DNA of 64,000 nt from Apostichopus japonicus (GCF_037975245.1 NC_092578.1:13376321-13440320), one strand, 5' to 3'; numbered from the stretch's first letter, positions 27,201 to 42,200 are shown. Program-made: numbers and translations. The notes: generated by a model from the sequence alone, not told the origin.

Positions 27201-30200
27201 AGCGTGTGAGTGTATGATGGATATACCATTGTGCTGCACTGCTGCAGCTAATAGGCACACCACAGTTGAATTGTGCTTACTCTCCTAACCATGCAGGAAC
27301 TCATGTAACTCAATAAATTAACATTGTTAAGTACAATGCAAAATCTCTGTATGGTTTATATCTTGGGCACTCTCTTTATGATTCCATACTACAATGCTGT
27401 TACAACTTCTGAAAAGTGTTAAGATTTGATAATTAAGTTCTGTAAGGTTGTTTATACTCATCCCTGCACATGTCAACCATTTTGTTCACTCTGTAAATCT
27501 GACATTGGCCTTCACTTTTAAAACTCTTTTGTACAATATATCAAGCATATATCTGTTATCAGTGAAGAGGCAATGATTGCAAAGAGAAAAGACAAAACCA
27601 CACAAAGTTTTTATCTGGAGTTTTTCAATTGCAAACTTTTGCTTCAATGTTGTAAATTAAATGTTTAACAACACATCAGTTTTGATGTGACTTACCTTAG
27701 GGCCTACACAGTCATGTTAAAGATATACTCAAAATAAAAAGGCATGTTAAAAACTAAAAAGGCATGTCACAAGAATTAACAAAATATGAACAGTTAGGTT
27801 TAAGATGTCAGATATATAAGGCTAGTACCATTTACATTATCATGTGTTTAATGTACATCAAACACCAAGCTCACTGGATTACTTTAGAACAAAGTGTGTC
27901 TCTTCCTCCTCCCCCTCTCCCTAACATAGTTTATCTCTCCCTCTTCTCCCACGTCAACCATGCGGCATTCTGGTCTCCTTCAACATCTATGCAGCTCAGA
28001 GGGTTCTGTTATACACAAACACAATACTAAGCTCAGTATTCTAGTCTTCTCCATAGTCTATGCATTTCAGGGAATATAAGATTATAACTTACACAGTCCT
28101 GAGTTCATAGTTCTAGTTCCCTTCAAGATATATGCAGCTTGGAGGATTCTATTCTATATAAACACAATACTATGCTCAGTATTCTAGTGTTCTTCAAAGT
28201 CTATGCACTTCAGGGACTATGAGATTATAACTTACACAGTCCTTAGTTCATAGTTCTAGTTCCCTTCAAGATCTATGCAGCTTGGAGGATTCTATTCTAT
28301 ATAAACATAATACTATGCTCAGTATTCTAGTGTTCTTCAAAGTCTATGCACTTCAGGGACTATAAGATTATAACTTACACAGTCCTGAGTTCATAGTTCT
28401 AGTTCCCGTGAAGATCTATGGAGCTTTGAGGATTCTGTTATATATAAACACAATCCTAAGTTCAGTATTCTAAGCTTCTTCAAAGTCTATGCACTTCAGG
28501 GAAGATGATATCTAACACAGTACTGAGTTCATAATTCCAGTTCCCTACAAGATCTATGCAGCTCAGAGGATTCTGTTATATATAAACACAATACTAAGCT
28601 CAGTATTCTAGTCTTCTTCAAAGTCGATGCATTTCATGGAATATTAGATTATAACTTACACAGTACTGAGTTCATTATTCATTGGAATCAGAGTGTTATG
28701 AAAACGAAAGTTTCTAAATCTATAGAAACTAATAAATACCTTATTTGCCAAGTCTATTGAGATATCACACATATTTAATGCCAGCTCTCTAAAATGACAT
28801 TTGACACAGGATTTCTCACATGCTGAATAAAATGTTACTTTTACTGTTTGAGGAGAGGTAAAGGGTTGTGGGAGAGGTGGGGTTATGGGGGAGGGGGGGG
28901 GGGGGTTGGAGAGGGAGTGTGTTATCTCAGGCATCCTTATATAAATATAGATAAGGTTAAGTTTTTCCTTAATTTGCCCGATTTGTTTTTCAATTTTTCC
29001 TAGTTCATGGTAATTAAATTCTAACTATTAAGAAGAGTGAGAGGAACTGATGTGGACTGGAAAATCCACACTTGAAGGGAAGGTATATAGTTTCCTTCAA
29101 ACGTATGTAATTCCTGTTAAGATCTACTTCTGCAGGGACTTTTGTTGTCTTCACTCCATGAATAATATCTTTCTTTACATTGTGAATGACACCTGTCACT
29201 GTTGCTACTGCTTCTGTAGCATCATTTAGTGTTTTGTGATACCTACTACTTTCACACTGTATCACTGTCAACTCCCCTCTTGCAATAATAGAAACCTTAG
29301 ATATAAATATATCATATATTACCAATTGCTTCTTACTCTCTGTATGATAAACAAAACATTTATCTCCTCCTATATATCTCATACTATGTTCAAGTCTCTC
29401 TACATTTAAATCAATAGACCGACAGCTTTCCCAGTTTGCGATATTGTCTCTGCAAAACGAAGTGTCAATAATTTTGTTTCGAATGTCAAAGTATGGTGGA
29501 GATGGGCTAAAGTAACAGCGTGGCCCCTTGCTTTCGTCAATTCCCTCCCCACATTCCCAAAGGAGACAACGATGGAAAAGAGCCTGCGTGATTTTGGATC
29601 TTACGTGCTTTGCGATATCAAGTTGTGCCACTTTTTGCAGCTGAGTTGCAGACATCTCGGTGAAGCGAATCAGACTGCTCACCTTTCTTAGAGATGCATC
29701 ATCTTCTGCCTCTTCTAGTTGTTTCAGTAATGGAGTCAGCTTTAGAAGCAGTCCATATTCAGTTTCAACAACAAGGTCAGAACTCTGCAAAGCTTTACAC
29801 AACTGTTCTATCTCCAGAGCTGGTAGGAACTTTTCTAAAGAAAAGTATATTTTCTCTAAAATAATTTGCCAAACACAACTCTGAAGGTGATGCATTTCCC
29901 AAAATTGTGCCCCTTTCAGTAACTCCATCAACTCCTCATCTAGAGCCATAGTATGTACAAATTGGATGAGGAAATCAGTGCATGATTTTAATAGCTCCAG
30001 AACATTATATTTGTTTGCCAAAGAAACCATCTGCCAAATATCTTCAATGTTTATAGTAGCTTGCTCTGTGTACAAGAACTTTAGAAACTCATTGAAGACA
30101 TGAGCATCGTCTTCTGATTCATTGAGAGCGATCATGTCACAATCGGACTCTTCATCTTTTGTCATTGAAGGAGCAAACCTCTCCGAATCCTCCAACATCC

Positions 30201-33200
30201 TGCCAAACACTGGACTCCATAAGCCTAGAATTAAGCGGTGGGTGTGGTAGGGTGTGCCATTTACCGATAAGATGATATCTGCCGAAGATCTGTCGTTGAA
30301 TAAAGCTGCAAACCCTGCGGTTAATTCTTCGGTTTGTCGTATCGTTTGAGTTGATCGTTTATGTTCTGTGACCTGTGAAATGTAACATGCAGATAGTTTT
30401 GAGCTCACATAGTCTCATGGAAAAGATGCACACTGAATATTTGTGCTAGAAAAGGGCATTTCTACATGCCAGCACCTTCAACTTGAAGTATGGAGTCTTT
30501 ATTATTTTTTGATAGAGGCCAGCATGTAACCTGAAACTGGTATAAAACTATCTTGATAGCCAATTCTTGGAAATGGGTTCAGTGGGCTTAGTGGAGTACG
30601 TGCCCCATGGTAGGCCAAGGAGTCTACTACTCAAGTAGAGATCATAGGTCCGTTTTTTTTTAGGTCAAAATAGGTATACTGTATAGGCTTTGTCACCTGT
30701 AAATGTATAGGCAGGAGAATGTTTACATAAACTCATAATTGGAATTATAGTGTACATTTCCTGTATTCACTATAAGCTTATTTTTTAAAGTTCCATTTCA
30801 TGATTTGATCAATTGTCATGTGTTGTGACCAAAATTCTCTGGGAATTGTCAGAATATTTTCTTAGACTCACAAACTTGTATATGAGCAGCTGGTTGGATT
30901 CACAACATACTTGAAATTCGTCATGATGTACAGTTGAACAAACAATATATTTGTTATTGTATTGTCAAAATGACCAACCCTCCCGCCCCCCCACCTCACC
31001 TGTACCCTTATAAACCTTAAAAGCAGTCTGATAATTTCAGAACAACCCTCAATGTATAGACTAGACCTACTACACTATTCATATCAGAGGTACCTAGCCT
31101 ATACTCTGCATATAGTAGCAGTATAGGCTGAAGAGATCAAATATCAATGGCCAACAAGACTAAGCATCTGCAAATTTCAACCTTTGAACAAACAAACAGA
31201 AATACTTCCTTAACTTCAATCCTCACCTTGCTCAATATATTGAGTGAATTTGATGAGAATTGGAATATAATTGAAAAACAAACAGAGCTTATATTAATCT
31301 TAAAATTAAGGAGAAATCAGTCTCTCAATGAATGTACAATATAATTGAGAACAAGTTTTAAAAGGCAAGAACTGTTAATTCCATCTGTTTTGTAAATTAA
31401 TTAATTGATGAAGTAAATCATTAAAGGAAAACTGGCTGGTAAATTACAATAATCAAATTTTGAAAGAGGAAGAAAGTGAAATTTATTGGCGGGAATGGTA
31501 CTGAAAGTAGTGGTTTGAAGATGGTTTGGGTTGATTGTAAGTTATCAAGGCCTTAATTTTTAAGTACTGGTCTGAGTCCCATAACCAGCAAGTACATATA
31601 TTTTCTCTCGCAAAATTAGATTGAAATTGCTAAAGAATAATTCTTACCAGCTTTTGTAGTTCTTTTTTAGTCTTAATTTCACCATCAATGTTGAAACTGT
31701 TTTCAAAAGTCGACACGAGCTTGGCTTCTCCTTTATATTCTTTATCTTCTGTCATAAGGAAATCATATTCATGATCTGAGTAATCATCATCATCGCTATA
31801 TGCAGCAGAATAGTCAAATTCGAAGAAGTGGGCCATTTTATCAGAGAGGATGTCAATTTTCTTTCCAACTGAAGCTCGGCTCGACAGATTATGATTGCTG
31901 AATGTAATGTCAGTGATCTAGACTGTGCAGCATCGATAGTATTGCATCACAGGGGTTTCCCAATTGTTCAAACTATGCATGCAGTGTGCAGGGGATGTAC
32001 TAGATCTGACATCTTTCAACTTGCGTGTGAGTGTATGATGGAATTACCATTGTGCTGCACCGATATGCACACCACAATTGAAATGTGAATACTCTCCTAA
32101 CCATGCAGCAACTCATGTAATTGGATAGATTAACATTGTTAAGTACAATTCAAAATCTCTGTACAATTTATATCTTGTTGTAGAAGCCATGACGGTGGAA
32201 AGATGATTCCAACAATAAAAGTAGGATGTGTCAGGTTTATTTAGTTAAGGCGAGAGAGAGAGTAAGTCACGCAGTATGTGTAACGTAAAAACGTGGTAAC
32301 AGAGAACAGGGTGCACACAATTAAGTTTACATACATCAACATTGGGCACTCTCTTTATGATTCAATACTACAATGCTGTTCCAACCTCTGAAAAGTGTGA
32401 AGATTTAATAATTAAGTTCTGTAAGGCTACTCATCTCATCCCTGCACATGTAAACCAATTTGTTCACTGTGTAAATCTGACATTGGCCTTCACTTTCAAC
32501 ACTCTTTTGTACAATATCAAGCAGCTGTTGTAATTGAAGAGGCAATGATTGCAAAGAGAAAAGACAAAACCACACAAATTCATAATCTGGTGTTTTACAA
32601 TAGCAAACTTTTGCTTCAATGTTGGAAATTAAATGTTTAACAACAACACATTAGTTTTGATGTGGCTTACCTTAGGGCATACACAGTCATGTTAAAGATA
32701 CGCAAAATAAAAAGGCATGTTAAAAGGCATGTCACAAGAATTAAATAATGAACAGTTATGTTTAAGATGTCAGATATATAAGGCTAGTACCATTTAAATT
32801 ATCATTTGTTTTATTTACATCAAACACCAAGCTTCACTGGATTACTTTAGAACACATCCTATGGTCTCCCCCCTCCCCCTCCCCCACAAAGTGAATCTCT
32901 CACCCTTCCCCATGTCAACCTTTCAGCATTCTGGTCTCCTTTAAGATCTATGCAGCTCAGAGGATTCTGTTATACACAAACACAACACTAAGCTCAGTAT
33001 TCTAGTCTTCTTCAAAGTTTATGCATTTCAGGGAAAATTAGATGATATCTTACACAGTCCTGAGTTCATTATTCTAGTTTCCTTTTAGATCTATGCAGCT
33101 TGGAGGATTCTATTCTTTATAAACACAATACTATGCTCAGTATTCTAGTCTTCTTCAAAGTCTATGCATTTCATAGACTATAGCTTACACAGTACTGAGT

Positions 33201-36200
33201 TCATTATTCATTAGGATAAGAGTGACTTGACGATGAAAGTTTCTATATAGAAACTAATAAATACCGTATTTGCCAAACTAAAAGTCTATTGAGATATCAC
33301 ACATATTTAATGCCAGCCCTCCTAAATGACATTTGACAAAGGATTTCTCACATGCTGAATAAAACTTTACTTTTGCTGTTTGAGTAGAGGGAAAGGATTG
33401 ATGGAGGGGAGTGAATTTTTTTTTTTATTTTTTATAAAAGCTAGATTGAACAATAGCCCATGAAGATTAACATAAGTCAAGAGCTAATATACGCTGTGAG
33501 GCACTATAAGAGAAATCCACATGGGCCAATCAGTGGTTTACAGCAGCTTAGGAACTACTGACGGGTGGGGGGTTGCTGGCCCCCTCACCCCAGAAGCACA
33601 TCTAAGCGGTGCGGTGCACTATACATGACCTAAACTATAAGCATCCGGAGATTCAGAACAGATCGAGCATCCAGATGGCAGATGAACACCTCTGTCAAGG
33701 ATTTGGGTGATCAGTGCCTATAAAATACACCACCCACTCCCCTTAAAGGTTACTACTAGTTTATGGTAATTAAATTCTAAGTATTAAGAAGAGTGAGAGG
33801 AACAGATGTGGCCTGGATATGTCACACTTGAAGGGAAGGTGTATGGTTTCCTTCAAATGTACGAAATCCCTGTAAAGATTGACTTCTGCAGGGACTTTTG
33901 TTGTCTTCACTTCATGAATAACATCTCGCCTGCCATTGTGAATGACACCTGTCACTGTTGCTACTGCTTCTGTAGAACCATCAAGTGTTTCGTGATACTC
34001 ACTACTTTTACACTGTATCACTGTCAACTCCCCTCTTGCAATAACAGAAAATTTAGGTATTGACCCATCAAGCATTATCCATTGCTTTCTTCTCTCTGTA
34101 TGATAAACAAAACATTTACTCACTCCTGAAGAACCCCGTCTTTTATATCTATCACCTTGTATAAATCTCACTCCATCGAACATCATGGACTGACAGCTTT
34201 CCCAGTTTGCCTTATTGTCTCTGTGAGACAAAAAGTCAAGAAGTTTGTTCCGAGTATCAAAGTATGGTGGAGATGGGCTCAAGTAACAGCGTGGCCCTTT
34301 GCTCTCGTCAATTCCCTCCTTACTTTCCCAAAGGAGACAACGATGGAAAATAGCCTGCATGATTTTGGATCTTACGTGCTTTGCAATATCAAGTTGCGCC
34401 ACTTTTTGCAGCTGAGTTGCAGACATCTCTGTGAAACGAATCAGACTGCTCACCTTTCTAAGAGATGCCTCATCTTCTGCCTCTTCTAGTTGTTTCAGTA
34501 ATGGAGTCAGCTTTAGAAGCAGTCCATATTCATTTTCAACAATGAGGTCAGAACTCTGCAAAGCTTCACACAACTGATCTATCTCCAGAGCTGGTAGAAA
34601 CTTTTCGAAAGAAAAGTACATTTTCTCTAAAATAATTTGCCAAACACAACTCTGTAGATGTTGCATTTCCCAAAATTGTGCCGCTTTCAGAATCTCCATC
34701 AACTCCTCATCTAGAGCCATAGTGTGTACAAATTGGATGAGGAAATCAGTGCATGATTTTAATAGCTCAAGAATGTTGTATTTGTTTGCCAAAGAAACCA
34801 TATGCCAAATATCTTCAATGTTTATAGTAGCTTGCTCTGTGTACAAGAACTTTAGAAACTCATTGAAGACATGAGCATCGTCTTCTGATTCATTGAGAGC
34901 GATCATGTCACAATCGGACTCTTCATCTTTGGTCATTGAAGGAGCAAACCTCTCCGAATCCTCGAACATCCTGCCAAAGACTGGACTCCAGAAGCCTAGA
35001 ATGAAGCGGTGGGTGTGGTAGGGTGTGCCATTTACCGATAAGATGATATCTGCCGAAGATCTGTCATTGAATAAAGCTGCAAACCCTGCGGTTAATTCTT
35101 GGGTGTTTCGTATCGTTCGAGTTGATCGTTTATGTTCTGTGACCTGTGAAATGTAACATACAGAGAGTTTTGAGCTCACATTGTCCCGTGGAAGAGATGC
35201 ACTTTCCACTTGAAGTATGGAATCCTTACTACTTTTGATGAAGGCCAGCAGGTTAAGTGAAAATTGTATAAAAATGTTTGGTTAAGCAGATATCTTGGAA
35301 ATGGTTCAATGAGCATAATGTAGGCCAAGTAGTCTGCTACTCAAGTCGAGGTCAAAGGTCATTATTGAGGTCGAGCGAGGTCTTCTGTAGGCTTTATAAC
35401 CTGTACATGTATTAGTAGGAGAATGTTTACATAATATTCATCCTTGGAATGTCGTTTAGGTTTCCTGTATTCATGATAACATCTTCTTATTTAAAATTCT
35501 ATTTCATGATTTGATTAATTGTCATGCATTGTGACAAAATTTCTCTGCGAATTGTTGGAATATTTGCTCACAAACTTGTTCATAGAAAAGCTGGTTGGAT
35601 TCACAACATACTTTCGCCGGTCATGATGTACAGTTGGATGGAAAATATATTTGTTATTGTATTGTCAAAATGACCGACCCTCCACCTCACCCCACCTGTA
35701 CCCCCCAAAACCTTAAAAGCAGTCTGATACTTTCAGAACAACCCTCAATGTATAGAATAGACCTACTACACTTTTCATATCAGAGGTACCTAGCCTACTC
35801 TGTATATAGTAGCAGTATGGGCTGAAGAGATCAAATGTCTAACAAGTCTAAGCGTCTGCATATTTTAACCTTTTGAACCAAACAGAAATACTTCCTAAAC
35901 TTCAAATCCTCACCTTGATCAAGTTTGTTGAGTGAATTGGATGAGAAGTGTAATATTATTGACAAACAAGCAGCTATTAGTATGTCTCTTAAAATTCAGG
36001 AGAAAACAATATTGAAGTGAACATACAGTGTTTTCAAGAACAAGTTTTAAAAGGCAGGAATTGTTAATTCCATCTGTTTTGTTAGTTAATTAATTTATAA
36101 ATTAAATCAACAAAGGAAAACTGTTTGGGCAATTACAATATCAAATTCTGAAAGAGGAAGAAAATGAAACTTATTGGCTAGAATGGTACTGAAAGTAGTG

Positions 36201-39200
36201 GTTTGAAGATTGTTTGGGTTGATTGTAAGCTATCAAGGCCTTAATTTTGAAGTCACTGGTTTGAGTCCCATAACTAGCAAGTACGTTTATTTCCTCTCTC
36301 AAAATTAGACCGAAATTGATTAAGAATAATTCTTACCAGCTTTTGTAGTTCTTCTTGAGTCTTGATTTCACCATCAATGTTGAAACCATTTTCAAAAGTC
36401 GGCACGAACTTTGCTTCTCCTTTACATTCTTTTGCTTTTCTCATAATGAAATCATATTCATAATCTGAGTAGTCATCAACATCATCGCTATATGCATATG
36501 GTTCAAAATCAAAATCGTCTAAATCAGAGTAGGACATTTTATCAAAAAGATTGTCAAGTTTCAACTGAAGCACAGCTCAACAGTTTATGATTGCTGAATG
36601 TAACACTACTAACAGTGATTAGATTGTGCAGCATCGATAGTATTGCATCACAGGGGTTTTCCAATTGTTCAAACTTAGCTTGTTGTGTGACTGTATGTAT
36701 GAATTACCATTGTGCTGCAGCTCATACAGTAGGCACACCACAGTTGAAATGTGCATACTCTCCTAATCATGCAGCAACTTTGTTACTTGATAAACACTTT
36801 TTAAGTACAGTATGACAAAAAAATTGATATGAATGTGTCATCTGCCTTGTGGATATTACTTGCATCTCATTAAATTGTATTAAATTCACATATGGAAGGC
36901 TCATTCATGAATAATATCCTGGTTAAAAACTGTTGGGATGTTTACAAACATCCGAACAAACTTGGAACCCACAGTAAAACATTGTTAGTGTTTACTATCA
37001 ATGCATCCAAAACCAAAGGCTGTCCTGTCCTAACAAGTTACCTTTGAACGATATCCATGCTAGTCTCCTACATGTTCTATGCAGCTTGAAGGATACTAGA
37101 TTATAACTTATACAGAACTGAGTTCCTCTTTCTAGTCTCCTTCAAGATCTAAGCAGTTTTTACGGATTCTGCTGTATATAAACACAATACCTACTTCCTT
37201 ATTGTGAAGTTTACATTTTATCAAGCATGGTAAAGGTAAACATTATGTTTGGGGCTCCTTGTCATTTAATGCTGTTCTGAAAATACTTCATATTTGGTAG
37301 GTAGGTCCCTCATATTGAGAACAAGATCTCTATTGAAATCGATGAAGGTCAAAGGTAATTTCAGGCCAACCTAAGCAAAAGTCTCGCCAAACCTTTTTTA
37401 ATATGATTACTCTGACAGCAAAGCATTGATGGACTTCATACTTGGTATGTGAATACAAAATGTTCTTGTATTTTAGGAAGGTCAAAGGTTGTTAGAGGTC
37501 AACAAAGGTCACCGTCGGAACACATAAAGGTGATAACTCCAAATTGATGCTTGCATGAAGTTCATACTTGGTATGTGGATTCCTCTTAGTGAGTTCAAGA
37601 ACCTTATTGTGTTCTATTGGGATCAAAGGTTGTTAAAGATCAGCAGTGGTGCAAATCTTGTAAACACCATAACTCCAAAGTTGAAGCTTGAAGGAAATAG
37701 ACTCACCTTAGAAAGGGAAAATACTTCATCTAAGAAGGCAAAGGTCAATCCAGTTCAACGGAGGTCAAAGTCTCAAAAAACCTACTAAACACAGCATATT
37801 TTTAAAAGGAAAGTGTTGATCAGCTCTGTGCTTGGTAGGTAGATTCAACTTAAATAGTTTTTTGAAGAACATTGTTTTTGTTTCCTTGCCCGAGGCAGAA
37901 GGAATCTATGCAATGGTAATGGTGTGTGTATGTGACACTTACTTTAAAACACCGTAACTCAAAGAGTTCATGATCGATTAACTTGATATTTTGTATGTGG
38001 ATCCGTCTACTTGAGTAAAAGAAAAGTTTTCTTTTCTGTGACGTTCAATGGTCAAAGTCTGAAACTGAAACACGATAACTCAAAAGTTCATCTTTGTTGA
38101 ACTTCGTACTTGGTATGTAGATCCAGCTTGGTGGGTACAAGAACTGTATTGAAATTGGTGGAGTTAAAGGTGACTTGCGGTCAACACTAGTCTAAGTTTG
38201 TTAAACCTTGTAAACATGATAGCTCAAAAAGAACATATTTTAGGAACTTCATACTTAGCATAGGAACTTCATACTTAGCATGTAGAACCAGCTTAGTAAG
38301 TGCAAGAACCCTATCGAAATTGGTGGAGGTCAAAGGTCACATGAGGTCAACATGTGTCAAACTATGTAATCTTTGTAAACATGTTAACTCTAAAATTAAA
38401 GCTACCTTTAATCTGTGAGTTCTACTTTGCTATGATTTTCTTTTTGTGAACATAGTTTTGTCTATTTGGGTCTAATATAAAATAGATCTCAAGTGATCTT
38501 CAGCTATACAGTCATCCATGTAATGAAATCTGCTCCAAATAGTTCATACTCTTGTGTTGGGTACTTTAAGCACACTCAAGTGGCCCTTATCAGTTTTCAC
38601 ACTCTGAGCTACAAGGGGTCAGCAGGTTATCTCAAATGGCCTCAAAATTGGCTCAACATATCAACAAAATGGTCTCTAAAATTGACCTTATTCTCTGTGA
38701 TTAATACTAGATGACTTTGGCTTTGGCAGTAAGCTGTAATTAATATATTACCGTTTATAAACAGAGTCATGTAACTCTCTTTCATTAATAACAATGATTA
38801 AAGGAATTGTTGGTGGCAGAGCTGATTTGCTAGCTCAAAATTAGTAATGAAAGTGTCCTTTATTCGAACATCTATATGTCTTATTTCTAGGGTTGTGCGG
38901 GATCCCGGTAGTCAAGTGAATACCGGTATCCCGATCCCGGTATTGACTAATCTCGATCACAGTGCAACGTGTAACTACTACCGGTATTGGGAAAACAACC
39001 AGTAATTACATTCGTTTCGGTATCATTCCCGGGAATCCCGGACATAATAAAAATATCTACATGTTACTATTTTAATTAGAGTTAAAAGAAAACATGTTTA
39101 TTTCTGGTTCCTGTGTTCTTAGTTTGAATAATATCTGATCAATTTACGCACTGGCCTAGACCTATGTATTAACGAATCAACTTTTCACATAGTAATTTGG

Positions 39201-42200
39201 ACCTAGGCTACACCAAATATCGAACGTTAGTTGGCTCAGCATGTTACGAGACCTCAAAGTTATTCTGAAATTTTCGTTATTTATTCTTCCTTCAAAAGAT
39301 GATTGTGAAGGTTCCCATGTACACAATCTTACCCTTATGCATTTCACCACATTTCGTTATAATAATTGTAACAATTAAATAATTTTTGAGCCAGAACCGA
39401 AGGGAGTATATCCAGTTTTAATCCATCTTCGCACGGGACTGTATATTATGATAGCCTAGGGTACGGTACTGGTACACAGTGCAGTACGGTACTTGAGATT
39501 TGATGCTCTAATGAACTGGATTCGTTTATTAATGCAGGGGGTTCCACGATGTCATTTCTAGTTATCTTTCGCTACTTTTTTATTTTTAAGAACTTTTTTA
39601 CAAAGATTGATATTGTACGTATTGAAAGTATATTTTCTGGAGTAAACAACAGCCGATTAACGATATTAATAAATCTGTACTATTCTTATATATGTAGTTT
39701 AAAATCCTGTATTTACGTAGCCCCTGTGTTACATTATTATTGTCTGAAATTCCAAACACGAGGGACTTGTTGATAGTTAAAAACTATTGTGAACTTTTAA
39801 ACTGTAAGTAGTAGTATAGTAGTAGTAAGTCGAGTCCTGTCTTTCTGACATGCTTAGTGATTCCCGTTAAATAAAATTGAATTTAGGTAACAATTCATGC
39901 AAACTAGGTAGGCATCGGCCGATCCTAATTCTAAGCCTACATCGAAAGTTACACCATATACACCTCGCAAGAAAACCACGATAACCTTAAATGAAAAAAC
40001 AATATTTTGCACTTGAAGATCTGACTTCCCCCAAAATGCAATGATAAGGTCTACTGTAGACCCAGTACTTCTTGATACATTGAGTTTCCAATTACAAGTC
40101 AAAAATATTTTCTGGAAAAAAAAAAAAAACGTACGATATTTTTCACCAAAATTGATGATTAGATAAGTGCTTCCTCACAATCAACCAGCCGCCCCGAAAT
40201 TCTCTCCACTTACGTAAAACTTCTATATATATTACACGTGGAAAAACCCGAGATTTTGCACACATAATTCCCATTGACATTGGTCACGGAACATAAGTAG
40301 GTCATCGACATTCAAACTTGGCAACTTGCCCAAGTTCATCGCACCATGGGAACGACACAGCAGATTGAACATGACGTTACATTTTCCCGCCATCTGGACG
40401 CCGAGTGTAAATTTTGGTGTAATATGCAAATTATGAATGGTACTGCCCTTGGTTAAAACTTAAACTATTGCGACACATACAAATTTTGGGAAGCTGTTGT
40501 AGAAGTAACGTTTGTATCAAATGTAAAGTACTGTATGGTAGGCCTACTATAATTTATGAAAGACAGTTTTCCTCAGGTGATAGGGAAAAGGGATGTTTCG
40601 GTGAACTTGATCTCTTTGTATCGTACTTGGATACTTAAAATGACCATGTACATGCAGTTTCTATTTCTCTTTAGTAAGCTCTACTTAGCATTTTTATCCT
40701 TTGTGGATCTTTATTGGAATAAATACGAAATGAATTGTTTGACGCCAGTATTTAATGGTAAGCATTTCTTAAATTGTTGACTGAGCTTCAAAATCCATTT
40801 TCAAACAAGTCTGTTAATTTTCGTGAAGGTTTTGTAAAAATCGACTTACAGCTAGAGAACGAAAGTTGTTCTATATGATCCAAATAAAATACATGTTTCT
40901 CGTACTGAGATCTGAAAAAAAAAACGGGCGGCCATTTTTCTTCTTTTCATGCGCTGATACTAGTTTGGAATATGATTTCTTGTAATCCGAATAGAAACTC
41001 GGGAATCAGGAAAAAGGAGGCCCATTGCGCGGACGAGAAACATGTTTTTGTTTTAACCGGCCCTGCTTCAAATATGTTGGGTGGGAGTTTTTTTTTCATT
41101 CTGTTAGAACCAATGTTAAAAATGATATAAAAAAATGACACAAGAAACGCTTAGTAACACTTTATTATTTCTTCAAAATGTTGCCAACTATTCAAAGTAA
41201 ACTTATCCTCCGTGGAACATGGCGGCAATTTGTTTGTCAACGAGTTTATACGCGATTGTACTTGTTTATACGTCTTTACACGATCATGTGCACGTACACA
41301 TACATCCAGTTATACGTGAGCCGTACTGTAGGCTATGCATATTGAATGTATGGCATTGAGTCTTGTAACTAAGTGCTTTGAACCATATATGAAAGTTGAG
41401 GAAAATACCGGTTGTAGTTACCATACCGGTTTTCATGTTGCAACACTACCGGTTGTGTGAAATCCGACTACCGCACAACGCTACTTATTTCACATAAAGA
41501 AAAAAAACTGTTTTTTCTGGATATTGAAACATTTTGGAATAAAAATGACATACTATAAAATGCTTACCAGTGAATTAAAAGTAAAAGTAAAGTAAAACAT
41601 GATGACCCATTATAAGTTCTTGATAGGTAGGTCCACAGGAATGCAAGTATCTTGCTGGTAACTGACAGTAGTCAGATGTTGAAAATCTTGGGTGAAGTGT
41701 TCTATTACATTCTCTAATCTACAATATGTCAAGGAATCATTAAGGCTTTCTGGTTTTGTCTTTGTTGTTCATTTGAAAATCAAAGGTGTACTGTAATTAT
41801 ATTCTAGCCATTACAAAGAGGGAGACATACTGATCTGACTCAGAAAATACATGCTTGAATGGAATGTCAATAGTTTCCCTAAATCCTATGAAGCATCTTT
41901 TAAGATCTACTTCTGCAGGGACTTTTGCTGTCTTCACTTCATGAATAATATCTTTCTCTTCATTGTGAATGACACCTGTCACTGTTGCTACTGCTTCTGT
42001 AGCATCATCAAGTGTTTTGCGAGACTCCCTACATTCACACTGTACCACTGTCAACTCGCCTTTTGCAATAACAGAAACCTTAAATATAGATGTATCAGGT
42101 ATTACCCATTGCTTCTTACTCTCTGTATGATAAACAAAACATTTATCCCCTTCTCTATATCTCATACTTCCTTTAAGTCTCTTATCTAAAATAATGAACT

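Larger units (their letters stand above)
22268..27339. repeat. Segmental tandem unit B
   Basis: Second unit, about 5.1 kb, beginning with the same junction sequence as unit A and containing gene B. It is longer because of a 408-bp MITE plus target duplication and a four-copy 3' VNTR. Confidence 0.88.
27340..32151. repeat. Segmental tandem unit C
   Basis: Third unit, about 4.8 kb, containing gene C, with a five-copy 3' VNTR. Starts with the same recurring junction, here in the form tttatatcttgggcactctc. Confidence 0.88.
32152..36815. repeat. Segmental tandem unit D
   Basis: Fourth unit, about 4.7 kb, containing gene D. Its first 200 bp are split by a solo LTR, and its 3' flank contains a poly(A)-tailed retroposon. 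After about 36815 the unit similarity ends. Confidence 0.85.
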
